Positions 35,123 through 43,703 of a stretch of DNA of 64,000 nt are shown here, one piece after another. Position 1 is the first letter of the stretch, and each line of letters opens with the position of its first letter. The position numbers and the translations under genes were made by a program. Source of the stretch: Sulfurimonas sp. (GTDB taxonomy: Bacteria; Campylobacterota; Campylobacteria; Campylobacterales; Sulfurimonadaceae); NCBI GenBank assembly GCA_013791885.1, contig VMSZ01000056.1, positions 23,995 to 87,994 of the forward strand, read 5' to 3'. The notes under the pieces are model-generated. The model made no database searches. It saw only the letters and a list, made by a program, of their open reading frames with translations, and had not been told where the DNA came from.

Positions 35123-36894
35123 TTGTTAATCACCTCTAAAAATACTTCACCGTACTGCTCGTATTTTTTCTCACCAACCCCGTTGACTTCAAGCATACTT
35201 ATTTTGTCATGAGGTTTGAGTGAGGCCAAATGTTTGAGTGTTTTGTCTGAGAAAATAATGTAGGCAGGCACTCCAAGTTCCAAGGCAAGTTCACTGCGTT
35301 TTTCTCGCAGTTGAGAAAACAACTCTTCATCATAATCAAAATCTTCTGCGAGTTTGACCCTTTTTTCTTTGGTGTTAATTTCAAGTCGTGAGGATTTAAT
35401 GTCAACACTTTTTTGAGACTTTAAAATCTCAACGGCGCTTGGTGCGAGTTGCAGTACGCTATACTCTCCCATAGTAATTATTTTAAGTTCAACAAGCCTC
35501 TCTAAAATGACAAACCACTCTTTTTTGCTGATGTAGCTGCCAATGTTGTAGACCGACAACTCGTTGGCTTTATTGCTTAAAAGTTTTTGCTCTTTGGAAC
35601 CTCGTAAAATATCTATAATATAATTTTTTCCAAAACTCTGCTGCGTTTTATAGATGGCACTTAGAGCCATTTGCGCCTCTTTTGTGATATCTTTTCTTGC
35701 ATCATCAGAGTTAAGGCAGTTCTCGCACTGTGTTTTACACTCATCTAAATTATCGTCAAAGTAGTTCGCAAGTTGGACATGAAAACAGAGCTCGCTCGTA
35801 GCAAACTTATAGATGCCGTCTATTTTTTTATCTAAATGTTCTTTGTACTCAGGATTTGTAATGTCGTTTAAAAACATTTTTTGCTGCAAAATATCTGCTG
35901 AGTTAAAAAGCAAAAGTGTTTCGCTCTCTTCTCCGTCACGTCCGGCACGGCCTATTTCCTGATAATAGTTTTCCAAAGATTTCGGCAGAGACATATGTGC
36001 CACAAAACGGATGTCGCTTTTGTCAATTCCCATCCCAAACGCAATGGTGGCAACCATGATATTGACTTTGTCATTGACAAATATTTTGAAGTTTTGCTCA
36101 CGGATGTGCTGTGGCAATCCTGCGTGATATACCAAAGAACTGTAGCCGCTCATGTTGAGGTGAGCACTGAGTTCTTCGGCTTTTTTTCTGGAACTTACAT
36201 AGATGATTCCACTCTCATTCTGGTGACGTTGGAGAAAGTTTTTAAGCTGTGCATATCCGTTTGAAAGACGTCTTTGCACGGAGACAAAGATGTTTTTACG
36301 AAATACTTTGCCTTTAAGAAGCAGAGGGTTTTCAAGTCTGAGTTCATGCAGGATGTCCTCGGTGACCAGATTTGTTGAGGTAGCCGTAAAGGCGCAGATA
36401 CTTGTGTTTGGAAAGTGGGCTTTTAAATTACCTAAAGCTCTGTAATCATCCCGAAACTCATGTCCCCAAGCCGAAATACAGTGCGCTTCATCAACAACAA
36501 AAAAGTTGATGTTAAGACTTTTAAGCAGCTCAAGCGTGGCATGGGTGTTGAGACGCTCTGGAGAGAGATACAAAAATTTTAGCACACCGTTTTTTGCGAG
36601 GTGAACAATTGTTTCACACTCATCCTGCGTTTGTGCACTTGAGAGCATCGCTGCGTTTATCTTCTGCGCTTGAAGTGCGGCAACCTGGTCTTGCATAAGC
36701 GCAATGAGCGGAGAAATAACGACACTGATTCCATCTTTTATGAGCGTCGGAAGTTGATAAACAAGAGATTTTCCTCCACCTGTTGGGAGTATCATAAGAA
36801 GGTCTCGATTTTTTAAGACGGCATCAACACCCTCTTCTTGAAACTCTCGAAAGCTATTGTGTCCAAAGACATCTTTGAGGACTTTATGTTTGAT
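35119..36894 (-). CDS. recQ: RecQ-family ATP-dependent DNA helicase with non-canonical start
   Basis: Superfamily 2 helicase: PTGGGKS (Walker A), VVDEAHCISAWGHEFRDDY, AFTATST, YHAGLPQHIREQNF and QEIGRAGRDGEES. A zinc-type cysteine group (DECKTQCENC) and a C-terminal HRDC domain follow. The first ATG (36795) lies only four codons before Walker A, yet the frame upstream still encodes the essential motif 0, VFGHNSFREFQEEGVDAVL, so translation must begin earlier. Between the upstream in-frame TAA and motif 0 there is no ATG, GTG or TTG. I place the start at an ATC nine bases after AAGG. An ATA overlapping the flhX stop (36907-36909) is the alternative. Third gene of ribE-flhX-recQ. Confidence 0.88.
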   Translation of the reverse strand: MKHKVLKDVFGHNSFREFQEEGVDAVLKNRDLLMILPTGGGKSLVYQLPTLIKDGISVVISPLIALMQDQVAALQAQKINAAMLSSAQTQDECETIVHLAKNGVLKFLYLSPERLNTHATLELLKSLNINFFVVDEAHCISAWGHEFRDDYRALGNLKAHFPNTSICAFTATSTNLVTEDILHELRLENPLLLKGKVFRKNIFVSVQRRLSNGYAQLKNFLQRHQNESGIIYVSSRKKAEELSAHLNMSGYSSLVYHAGLPQHIREQNFKIFVNDKVNIMVATIAFGMGIDKSDIRFVAHMSLPKSLENYYQEIGRAGRDGEESETLLLFNSADILQQKMFLNDITNPEYKEHLDKKIDGIYKFATSELCFHVQLANYFDDNLDECKTQCENCLNSDDARKDITKEAQMALSAIYKTQQSFGKNYIIDILRGSKEQKLLSNKANELSVYNIGSYISKKEWFVILERLVELKIITMGEYSVLQLAPSAVEILKSQKSVDIKSSRLEINTKEKRVKLAEDFDYDEELFSQLREKRSELALELGVPAYIIFSDKTLKHLASLKPHDKISMLEVNGVGEKKYEQYGEVFLEVINN

Positions 36895-36905
36895 GGTTTC
36901 TGACC

Positions 36906-37169
36906 TTATTGTTCTTTAAATTTTTTTTCGTTTTTCATCAGCCAGATGAAGACTTCAACTACACTTTGGTAAAGTTCTGAGGGAATTTGCGCGTCGACTT
37001 CCAGGTCTATAAGCGAGTTGACAAGCGCTTCATTGGCAAAGATTGGAACACCGAATTCTTCAGCTTTTTGGATGATTCTTTTTGCAAGTTCACCTTTACC
37101 GCTGGCAACAACAGTTGGAGCGGTTCCGCTTGTTTTATCATATTTGAGTGCGGCGGCTTTTTCGCTCAT
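36906..37169 (-). CDS. flhX: FlhX: FlhB C-terminal-domain homologue
   Basis: 87 residues matching only the cytoplasmic domain of FlhB/YscU after the autocleavage site: APTVVASGKGELAKRIIQKAEEFGVPIFANEALVNSL (in parts). There is no NPTH cleavage motif and no membrane segment. Such FlhX/FlhB2 proteins occur in Campylobacterota, where they can substitute for the cleaved FlhB fragment in substrate-specificity switching. It lies two bases after ribE; its stop runs into recQ. Confidence 0.88.
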   Translation of the reverse strand: MSEKAAALKYDKTSGTAPTVVASGKGELAKRIIQKAEEFGVPIFANEALVNSLIDLEVDAQIPSELYQSVVEVFIWLMKNEKKFKEQ

Positions 37170-37171
37170 GT

Positions 37172-37786
37172 TTAGTAGCGGGCAGAGATACTGTCCACAT
37201 CATCCCAGCTCAGAGGTGCGTTTTTCTGATGTGACAAAATATGTGAAACATAACGGGCGAACATATCGGTCTCAACGTTTACTTTAGAGCCTTTTTTATA
37301 GTTTTTAAAAAGTGTCTCTTTCATAGTATGTGGAATGATTGTAAGCCTAAACGCAGCTGCGTTTACGTCGTTTACAGTCAGACTGACACCGTCTATGGTA
37401 ATGGAGCCTTTTGGAACTATATAGGCCATATATTTTTGAGGAACTTCTATGAAAACATCGTAAGAGTTACCGTTGTTTTTTATCTCTTTGATAATGCCGA
37501 GCGTATCTACATGCCCTTGAACCACATGTCCTTCAAATCTGTCGCCCATCATCATGGCCGGTTCAATGTGTACTTCGTTTTTATAGTTTTCCATGGCAAG
37601 AAGTTTTTGGCTCTCAGGAGAGAGTTCAACACTGAACCCGTCGGGTAGAACTTTTACAACCGTCAGACATGCGCCGTTTATAGCAATAGAATCTCCAAGC
37701 TTAGCCTTATGTTTTGCGCGGATACTCAAAGTGCTTCCGGCCAAGCTTTTAACATGAGCAATTTCTCTAATTAGTCCTGTGAACAA
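37172..37786 (-). CDS. ribE: Riboflavin synthase, alpha subunit
   Basis: Dismutates two 6,7-dimethyl-8-ribityllumazine to riboflavin. The 204 residues begin at the universal MFTGLI (here TTG-TTC-ACA-GGA), with AAAAAGGAG five bases ahead. The 33-codon extension further upstream overlaps repeat DNA and is rejected. Two lumazine-binding repeats are visible: GDSIAINGACLTVV near residue 35-48 and KGSITIDGVSLTVNDV in the second half, plus VQGHVD. Confidence 0.95.
   Translation of the reverse strand: MFTGLIREIAHVKSLAGSTLSIRAKHKAKLGDSIAINGACLTVVKVLPDGFSVELSPESQKLLAMENYKNEVHIEPAMMMGDRFEGHVVQGHVDTLGIIKEIKNNGNSYDVFIEVPQKYMAYIVPKGSITIDGVSLTVNDVNAAAFRLTIIPHTMKETLFKNYKKGSKVNVETDMFARYVSHILSHQKNAPLSWDDVDSISARY
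37349..37364. repeat. Perfect 16-bp palindrome made of two facing AAACGCA motifs
   Basis: AAACGCAGCTGCGTTT inside ribE (codons for NAAAFR). It joins one forward and one reverse copy of the heptamer that is over-represented across the window. It is the only such head-to-head pair I found. Confidence 0.7.
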
Positions 37787-37800
37787 TTGTTCTCCTTTTT

Positions 37801-37855
37801 TCTCTGCCTCAAAGAGGCAAGCTTCACTCGTTCCCATCGTCCCGATGGGAATGCA
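37801..37855. repeat. Intergenic repeat, two hairpins (ribE upstream)
   Basis: First hairpin TGCCTC-AAA-GAGGCA, flanked as TCTC...AGCTTCACTC. Second hairpin TTCCCATCG-TCC-CGATGGGAA within CTCG...TGC. Read on the minus strand, the first part matches the GAAGCTTG-stem-CAGAGA element at 44.7 and 52.5 kb. The second is a variant of the CTCGTTCCC...GGGAATGC hairpin at 44.77 and 46.9 kb. Confidence 0.7.
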
Positions 37856-37895
37856 TATAACTAAATCTATGTGGTAAATTCGCAATCACTATATT

Positions 37896-37924
37896 TACGC
37901 TCCCACGCAGAGCATGGGAGCGAG
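37896..37924. repeat. REP-like hairpin, copy 1 of TACGCTCCCACGCAGAGCATGGGAGC
   Basis: CGCTCCCA-c-GC, loop AGA, GC-a-TGGGAGCG. An identical core of 26 bases occurs at 61.54 kb behind the molybdoenzyme gene. It sits between ribE and the Sel1 gene and may act as a terminator for the latter's transcript on the minus strand. Confidence 0.75.
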
Positions 37925-37939
37925 AAAAATTGTATCACA

Positions 37940-38629
37940 CTAGAATACAATTTTTCCATCTTCTTGCAAGCCTTTGATGATTTCTCTTGCTTTTACATGA
38001 CCCTTGTATGCGGCTTTGCGGCAGTAGTCGAGTGCAGTGTCGTTGTTCATGTCACAGCCTATTCCTTGGTCGTACAAAAGTCCAAGATTGTAAAGTCCCT
38101 CAGCCAAACCGCCATCAGCAGCACGCTTAAAACAGATGAAACATCTTGCGTCATCCTGTATGACACCATGACCATCTTTATATAAAACACCAAGGTTGTT
38201 AAAAGCCTCCAAATGACCGCGTTTAGCTGCTTCTTCATACCAAAATGCAGCTTCGGAGTAGTTTTGCATACAGCCAAGACCGCGTTCAAGCATAAGGGCA
38301 ACTTCATACATTGCAGGAGGCACTTCACGTGTAGCCGCTTCCATGTGCAGTTCATGCGCCTTAAACTGGTCATGAGCAACCCCGCCAATGCCGTTTTCGT
38401 AAAGAATTGCTAAGTTAAAGAGCGCATACGGCTGTTTTGCTTCTGCCGCTTTTGTGTAAAGTTCTAGCGTTTTTGCTTCGTCTTTTTCACACCCTTGAGC
38501 GTTTTGGTACATGTAGGCAAGTGAAGTCTGCGCGTCTGCGTTTCCTTCTTGCGAGAGCTCTGTGTAGAGTGTAAACGCAGTTGCGAAATCTTTTGCGTTA
38601 TAGGCTGTGTGTGCTTCTTGAAGTTTCAT
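37940..38629 (-). CDS. Sel1-repeat protein
   Basis: 229 residues made of about six Sel1-like repeats with spacing near 36 (AQTSLAYMYQNAQGCEKD, ALFNLAILYENGIGGVAHD, AFNNLGVLYKDGHGVIQD, GLYNLGLLYDQGIGCDMN). No signal peptide, unlike the exported Helicobacter Hcp proteins, so it should be a cytosolic adaptor. Partner unknown. Its start overlaps the stop of the small upstream gene (TAATG), so they are probably co-expressed. Confidence 0.88.
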   Translation of the reverse strand: MKLQEAHTAYNAKDFATAFTLYTELSQEGNADAQTSLAYMYQNAQGCEKDEAKTLELYTKAAEAKQPYALFNLAILYENGIGGVAHDQFKAHELHMEAATREVPPAMYEVALMLERGLGCMQNYSEAAFWYEEAAKRGHLEAFNNLGVLYKDGHGVIQDDARCFICFKRAADGGLAEGLYNLGLLYDQGIGCDMNNDTALDYCRKAAYKGHVKAREIIKGLQEDGKIVF

Positions 38630-39000
38630 TATTGTTCATTTTCCGTTCGTATATTTTGTCTAAAAGTGGTTTGATTTGATTTTCTTGCCGCTTTGGCAAG
38701 GCGTACTTTTTCTATGAGAGCTGCTTTTGTGTTGAGATGATTGTCTCTGATTTTATGCTCGTCACTGCCGTCTATTTTTGGATTGTACTGCAAAATTTCC
38801 GGCTTATAATCTGCAAACATCTCAGCAGCTGGAACCGTTATAACGTACTTTTCATAAACTTTGACTTCTTCTTTGGAGGAGCTACTGCCAGTTTTCTCTT
38901 TTTTAGGCGGTTTAGCATCCACCATAGGGTCATACTCTACAACTTCAGGCACATAATCTTTAAATAAATCTTTAGCAGATATTTTTTTCTCTTCACTCAT
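38629..39000 (-). CDS. Unrecognised 123-residue protein with a duplicated DYxPE(I/V)xxY(N/D)P motif
   Basis: Highly charged, no membrane segment. Two similar stretches are visible: AKDLFKDYVPEVVEYDPMVD at about residues 9-28 and AAEMFADYKPEILQYNPKID at about 58-77, separated by a Lys/Ser-rich linker. A basic helix (ALIEKVRLAKAARKS) follows. I do not recognise the family. It is divergent from mnmG and translationally coupled to the Sel1 protein, so it may be a ligand or scaffold for the repeats. Confidence 0.68.
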   Translation of the reverse strand: MSEEKKISAKDLFKDYVPEVVEYDPMVDAKPPKKEKTGSSSSKEEVKVYEKYVITVPAAEMFADYKPEILQYNPKIDGSDEHKIRDNHLNTKAALIEKVRLAKAARKSNQTTFRQNIRTENEQ

Positions 39001-39119
39001 CTTAAAAACCTTAATTAATTAAGTTTATATTATGCTAATAATACTAAAAAATGATAAAATTCGCCTAAATAATATATTTAATATAAGTATATACACAAAT
39101 ATAAACGAATGGAATAGCT
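39001..39119. promoter_or_regulatory. Divergent promoter region between the 123-residue gene and mnmG
   Basis: 119 very AT-rich bases with TTAATTAATTAAG, several TATATT/TAAAAT boxes on both strands, and no hairpin. Individual -10 boxes cannot be chosen with confidence. Confidence 0.4.
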
Positions 39120-40997
39120 ATGAATTATGATGTAATAGTAGTGGGTGGCGGTCATGCTGGCGTTGAAGCAGCATTGGCTGCTGCGAGAATGGGCAATAAA
39201 ACTCTAATGATTTCAATGTTGGCTGAAAATGTAGGTGCAACAAGTTGTAACCCTGCTGTGGGCGGTTTAGCCAAAGGGCATTTGGTTCGTGAACTTGACG
39301 CTTTAGGCGGAGAGATGGGACTTATAACGGATGCTGCGGGTATTCAGTTTCGCATACTCAACCATACAAAAGGACCGGCAGTTCGCGGAAGTCGCGCACA
39401 AATTGATATGGACAGATATAGAGTCATAGCAAGAAATACAGTTTTACAAACTCCGAATCTTGATTTAGCTCAGGAAATGGTTGAGCGAATACTTGTAGAA
39501 GATGGCAAAGTTACCGGAGTTACGACAGACCTTTTAAATGAGTACCGTGCAAAAAAAGTCATCATTACAAGCGGAACTTTCTTAAACGGGATTATTCACG
39601 TGGGTGAAGTACAACAGCAAGGCGGACGCTTTGGCGAGCAAAGAAGTGTCGGACTCAGCGCTTCACTTAAAGAAGATTGCGGTCTTGATATGGCACGACT
39701 TAAAACGGGAACTTGTGCGAGAATTGACAGTTCAAGTATTGATTTTTCTGTCATGGAAGAGCAGGGTGGCGACGAGCTTCCAAGCCCTTTTAGTTTTAGA
39801 ACAGATAGAGAAGAGTTCCGTGCGACGAAAAAACAGCTTCCTTGCTACATCGCTTACACAAATGAAGAAACACACCACATCATCTCTTCAAACTTTTACA
39901 GAGCGCCTCTTTTTACGGGACAAATTGCCGGGAAAAGCCCGCGTTACTGTCCGAGCATTGAAGATAAAGTCAGTAAATTTGCCGAAAAAGAGAGACACCA
40001 TCTTTTTATAGAGCCTCAAACGATGGAAAACACTGAGTGCTACATAAACGGTATGAGTACATCTCTGCCTCCAGAAGTTCAACGTCAGATGATTCACTCG
40101 GTTGCGGGAATGGAAAACGCGAAGATTGTGCGTTACGGCTATGCAATAGAGTACGATTTTGTGGACCCGCGAGAACTTAAACACTCTCTTGAGACAAAAA
40201 AGATAAGCGGACTTTACCTCGCTGGACAAATTAACGGCACAACTGGTTATGAAGAAGCAGCCGCTCAAGGAATCATGGCGGGTATAAACGCAGGACTCAG
40301 TTTACAAGGTAAAGAGCCTTTAGTCCTTCGCCGCGATGAAGCGTACATCGGCGTTTTGATAGACGATTTAGTTACAAAAGGAACAAATGAGCCTTACCGT
40401 ATGTTTACTTCCCGTGCAGAGTACAGACTGCTTTTACGTGAAGAGTCGGCAGATACAAGACTCAGTCACTACGGACATGAGCTTGGTCTAATCAGCGACG
40501 AGATTTATGCAAAAGTAAAACTTAAAGATGAGCAGATTAAGTATGGTGCACAGCTTTTAGAGGATGTAAAATTTACACCAAACAAAGAGTTTAACGCACT
40601 GCTTGAGTCAATAGACGAGCAGCCTCTTAAAGATGTTTCAACGGCACAACAGCTTGTGGCTAGAAAAACTTTCGATGTAGAAAAAATGCTGATGATAGTT
40701 CCTGAACTTAAAGAGTATGACCCTTATATTCAAGAGGAAATTCTTGTAGAAGGTAAATATGCGCGCTATATTGACAAACAAAGCGAAGAGATAGAACGCA
40801 TGAAAAAATATCTTAAAGTCAGTATTCCTGAAAATTTTGATTTTAGAATAATCAGCGGACTGAGTAAAGAGATAGTTGAAAAGCTGGAACAATTCACACC
40901 TCCGACACTGCAAGCGGCGATGAACATCAGCGGAATTACCCCTGCGGCGATAGAGATTATTCATATTTATATACGCATGGCACAAAAAAAGAAATAG
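39120..40997 (+). CDS. mnmG: tRNA uridine-5-carboxymethylaminomethyl modification enzyme MnmG (GidA)
   Basis: FAD- and NADH-dependent partner of MnmE that installs the (carboxymethyl)aminomethyl group at U34. The 625 residues begin with the FAD motif [21 protein letters not shown], contain the family signature GCARIDSS-like [15 protein letters not shown], and [21 protein letters not shown]. The C-terminal helical domain is complete. A stand-alone MnmC-type methylase for the same pathway lies at 34.4 kb. Confidence 0.98.
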   Translation: MNYDVIVVGGGHAGVEAALAAARMGNKTLMISMLAENVGATSCNPAVGGLAKGHLVRELDALGGEMGLITDAAGIQFRILNHTKGPAVRGSRAQIDMDRYRVIARNTVLQTPNLDLAQEMVERILVEDGKVTGVTTDLLNEYRAKKVIITSGTFLNGIIHVGEVQQQGGRFGEQRSVGLSASLKEDCGLDMARLKTGTCARIDSSSIDFSVMEEQGGDELPSPFSFRTDREEFRATKKQLPCYIAYTNEETHHIISSNFYRAPLFTGQIAGKSPRYCPSIEDKVSKFAEKERHHLFIEPQTMENTECYINGMSTSLPPEVQRQMIHSVAGMENAKIVRYGYAIEYDFVDPRELKHSLETKKISGLYLAGQINGTTGYEEAAAQGIMAGINAGLSLQGKEPLVLRRDEAYIGVLIDDLVTKGTNEPYRMFTSRAEYRLLLREESADTRLSHYGHELGLISDEIYAKVKLKDEQIKYGAQLLEDVKFTPNKEFNALLESIDEQPLKDVSTAQQLVARKTFDVEKMLMIVPELKEYDPYIQEEILVEGKYARYIDKQSEEIERMKKYLKVSIPENFDFRIISGLSKEIVEKLEQFTPPTLQAAMNISGITPAAIEIIHIYIRMAQKKK

Positions 40998-41004
40998 GAA
41001 AAGC

Positions 41005-41871
41005 ATGAAAACTTTTTATTATGTACACACAGGACACCGCATAGGGCTTGACAGATTCCGTCGTGCTGCTGCAATCATCAGAGCACTTGGAGATGTGGAT
41101 ATTACACTTTTGTGTTCAGATTTTCGTATAGCGCAAGTGGCAAGAGATTTTGGTGTTTCTAAAAGCGTGGGCATAGATGTAGTAAGAAATATTCCGCAAA
41201 TAGCGCATCATGGAGACCAGCTTATTTTTGACTCAGAAGAAGCTAATCCTATTATGCTTGAAGATATGCGAGGCTATTTTTCTAAATTTATTCGTGTAAG
41301 CGATGACGCGAACGACGTAAAAGCTTCAAATGAGCTCATGATATCTCCTTATTTAGAGGGCGAAGGAATTTGTACTGCCTATGCAGTTGGAGATGAGTTT
41401 TTTAAACATGAGCCAAAAACAATCAAAATTTCTTACTTTTTCGGTGATGATGATTATGAAAAAGATTTAGAAAAAAGCATTGGCTTTGTCGAAGATTTGA
41501 ATCCGGACTTACAACTTGGCTTTTACTACTTTTTAGATTATGAAGATGCTCTTAAGAAAAAATTCAGAAATCATCATGAATTTGAAGAATATGAAGCAAT
41601 GATTAAAAAAACAGACATTCTTATTACGGCTTCTCCTCAAGCAGTTTTAGAATCTTTGGCTTCGGGAGGACGACCCATTTATGTCCAGAGAGCCGATTAT
41701 ACGACAAATTTTAACAAATTATTTATGAGTTTTAACGTTCCAGTTGTAGATATTCTTGACCTAGGTCAAATTGCTAGCATAATAAATACAATAGATGGCA
41801 ATAAGTATTACAAAATAGAACACTTAAGTGGGAAAATTAGTAAATTTATAAAGGAAAACTTAAATTTATAA
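41005..41871 (+). CDS. GT-B-fold glycosyltransferase-like protein, function unknown
   Basis: 288 residues, seven bases after mnmG. The start KTFYYVHTGHRIGLDRFRRAAAIIRAL (parts) resembles MurG/PseG-type N-terminal domains (gly-rich loop then helix), and DILITASPQAVLESLASGGRPIYV is like the donor-binding GT-B motif. No signal peptide. The length is short for a full GT-B enzyme (usually 340-400), so one domain may be reduced. Family not recognised. Confidence 0.6.
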   Translation: MKTFYYVHTGHRIGLDRFRRAAAIIRALGDVDITLLCSDFRIAQVARDFGVSKSVGIDVVRNIPQIAHHGDQLIFDSEEANPIMLEDMRGYFSKFIRVSDDANDVKASNELMISPYLEGEGICTAYAVGDEFFKHEPKTIKISYFFGDDDYEKDLEKSIGFVEDLNPDLQLGFYYFLDYEDALKKKFRNHHEFEEYEAMIKKTDILITASPQAVLESLASGGRPIYVQRADYTTNFNKLFMSFNVPVVDILDLGQIASIINTIDGNKYYKIEHLSGKISKFIKENLNL

Positions 41872-41892
41872 TTAATTAAAACTTATTTAGTA

Positions 41893-41898
41893 TATAAT
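41893..41898 (+). promoter_or_regulatory. Putative -10 box for petABC
   Basis: TATAAT in TAGTATATAATGAAC, 37 bases before the petA ATG. The stretch is AT-rich with no clear -35. Confidence 0.5.
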
Positions 41899-41934
41899 GA
41901 ACACTTTAAAAATTCACACATAAAGTGAGCAAAC

Positions 41935-42465
41935 ATGGAAAATAATAGCCGTAGAGGTTTTATGGGGAAAGCATTTGGTGCCGTTGCAGCTGTTGGCGCA
42001 ATCGGTTCTCTCTTTGCTATGAAGAAATCTTGGGATCCACTTCCAAGTGTTCGTTCTGCAGGTTTCACAACTCTAGATATGTCTACATATGAAGAGGGTG
42101 TCATGATAACAGAAAAATGGAGAGGGAAACCAATCTTCGTTTTAAAGAAAACTGCTGAAATGATAAAAGCTGAAGAAAGCGATGAAGCTGCTAAAGTAAG
42201 AAATATCAAAATTGGTAATGACAATTTTATGGTTGCTATTGGATTATGTACACACTTGGGTTGTATTCCAGCATTTAGAAAAGAACAAAATGATTTCTTA
42301 TGTGCATGTCATGGCGGTCAGTTCAATGCCTCTGGTAATGTAACAAAAGTACCACCACCACGTGGTTTTGATATACCACCATTCAAAATTGACGGAAACA
42401 AGCTTGTGCTTGGTGAAGTTGGTCCAGAATGGCAATCTATGAAAGATAATGGCGTTACGCTATAG
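41935..42465 (+). CDS. petA: Ubiquinol-cytochrome c reductase, Rieske iron-sulphur subunit
   Basis: Takes the first electron from quinol in the bc1 complex and passes it to the c-type cytochrome. The 176 residues start with a Tat-like signal anchor (SRRGFMGKAFGAVAAVGAIG). The [2Fe-2S] boxes are CTHLGCIP and CACHGGQF. First of three co-transcribed genes with 10-15-base gaps. Confidence 0.97.
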   Translation: MENNSRRGFMGKAFGAVAAVGAIGSLFAMKKSWDPLPSVRSAGFTTLDMSTYEEGVMITEKWRGKPIFVLKKTAEMIKAEESDEAAKVRNIKIGNDNFMVAIGLCTHLGCIPAFRKEQNDFLCACHGGQFNASGNVTKVPPPRGFDIPPFKIDGNKLVLGEVGPEWQSMKDNGVTL

Positions 42466-42479
42466 AAAGGGGAAAGTAA

Positions 42480-43694
42480 ATGGCACATTTTACAAAGGCG
42501 ACAAGTGTTAAAGATTGGTTGAACCAGCGTTTAGCAATTGATAAAGTAGAAAAAGTAATGATGTCGGAGTATTGGATTCCGAAAAATATTAACTTTTTGT
42601 GGGCAATGGGTATGGTTCTTGTAATAACTTTCGCATTGCTTGTGGTTTCTGGTATATTTTTATTAATGTACTATGTACCGACTGTTGAAGAAGCATTCTA
42701 CAGTGTAAACTACACTATTATGAGAGAAGTTGATTTTGGTTGGTTATGGAGACATGTACACGGTGTTGCGGCATCTGTAGTATTCCTTATTATATATATT
42801 CACATGTTTACGGGTATTTACTACGGTTCTTACAAAAAAGGCCGTGAGTTGATTTGGGTTTCAGGGATGCTTCTTTTTGTTGCGTTTTCTGCTGAAGCAT
42901 TTTCTGGCTATATGTTACCATGGGGACAAATGTCTTACTGGGCCGGTATGGTTATTACTAACCTCTTTTCTGGCGGTTCATTACATGCAGATGGTTTAGT
43001 TGAATGGATTCGTGGGGATTATGTTCCTGCTCAAGCATTTTTGGGTCGTTTCTTTATGCTTCACGTTTTACTTATTCCTTTAGCTATATTAGGTCTTATC
43101 GGCTTACACTTTGGGGCACTTCGTATTCCACACGTAAACAACCAAGACGGTGAAGAGATTGACTTTGACAAAGAAGCTAAAAAATATTTGGCAGGCGACA
43201 AAGCAGGCTCTAAAGTTATGAGATTTGCAAATGATTTTATGTCTAAAGATATGATGGTAGTGGGAATCTTTTTAGTTTTCTTCTTTTATCTTGTTTTCTG
43301 GAACTACGGTTTTGCTATGGACCCTGTTAACTTTGATCCTGCAGATGGCTTGAAAACTCCGGCACACATTTACCCTGAGTGGTATTTCTTGTGGTCATAT
43401 GAAATTTTACGTCCGTTCTCTGTAGATATCGGTCTTATTGCATTTGCATTTGCTCAGGTTATTTTTGTACTTCTTCCATGGTTAGACAGAAGTCCAAACG
43501 CAGTTCCTGCAAACCGTCGTGGACTCTTTGCTATCTGGTTCTGGGTAATGTTAGTTAACTTGATAGTGCTGACAGCTATGGGTAAACTTCCTCCTGAAGG
43601 TATGTTTAGTCAAATAGGCTTTGTCTCTGCGATTCTGTTTATAGTTCAGTGGTTATTGCTTCCAATAATTACAATGTTTGAAAAAAAAGTATAA
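42480..43694 (+). CDS. petB: Ubiquinol-cytochrome c reductase, cytochrome b subunit
   Basis: Membrane subunit with quinone sites and two b haems. The 404 residues carry eight or so helices; haem ligands are the His pairs in LWRHVHGVAASVVFL and MLHVLLIPLAILGLIGLH. The Qo-site motif PEWY appears in HIYPEWYFLWSYEILRPF. bc1 supplies the cbb3 oxidase encoded 29 kb upstream. Confidence 0.97.
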   Translation: MAHFTKATSVKDWLNQRLAIDKVEKVMMSEYWIPKNINFLWAMGMVLVITFALLVVSGIFLLMYYVPTVEEAFYSVNYTIMREVDFGWLWRHVHGVAASVVFLIIYIHMFTGIYYGSYKKGRELIWVSGMLLFVAFSAEAFSGYMLPWGQMSYWAGMVITNLFSGGSLHADGLVEWIRGDYVPAQAFLGRFFMLHVLLIPLAILGLIGLHFGALRIPHVNNQDGEEIDFDKEAKKYLAGDKAGSKVMRFANDFMSKDMMVVGIFLVFFFYLVFWNYGFAMDPVNFDPADGLKTPAHIYPEWYFLWSYEILRPFSVDIGLIAFAFAQVIFVLLPWLDRSPNAVPANRRGLFAIWFWVMLVNLIVLTAMGKLPPEGMFSQIGFVSAILFIVQWLLLPIITMFEKKV

Positions 43695-43703
43695 GGGGAT
43701 AAT

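Noticed and set aside
36900-36925. Ribosomal frameshift at the A8 run of flhX producing a FlhX-RecQ fusion
   Set aside because: In the recQ frame a TAA (in TTTAAAG) lies between the A run and recQ, so a shift there would terminate immediately.
37787-37885. N-terminal extension of riboflavin synthase
   Set aside because: The extension reads through palindromic repeats, and the family N-terminus MFTGLI lies exactly at a TTG with a good ribosome-binding site.
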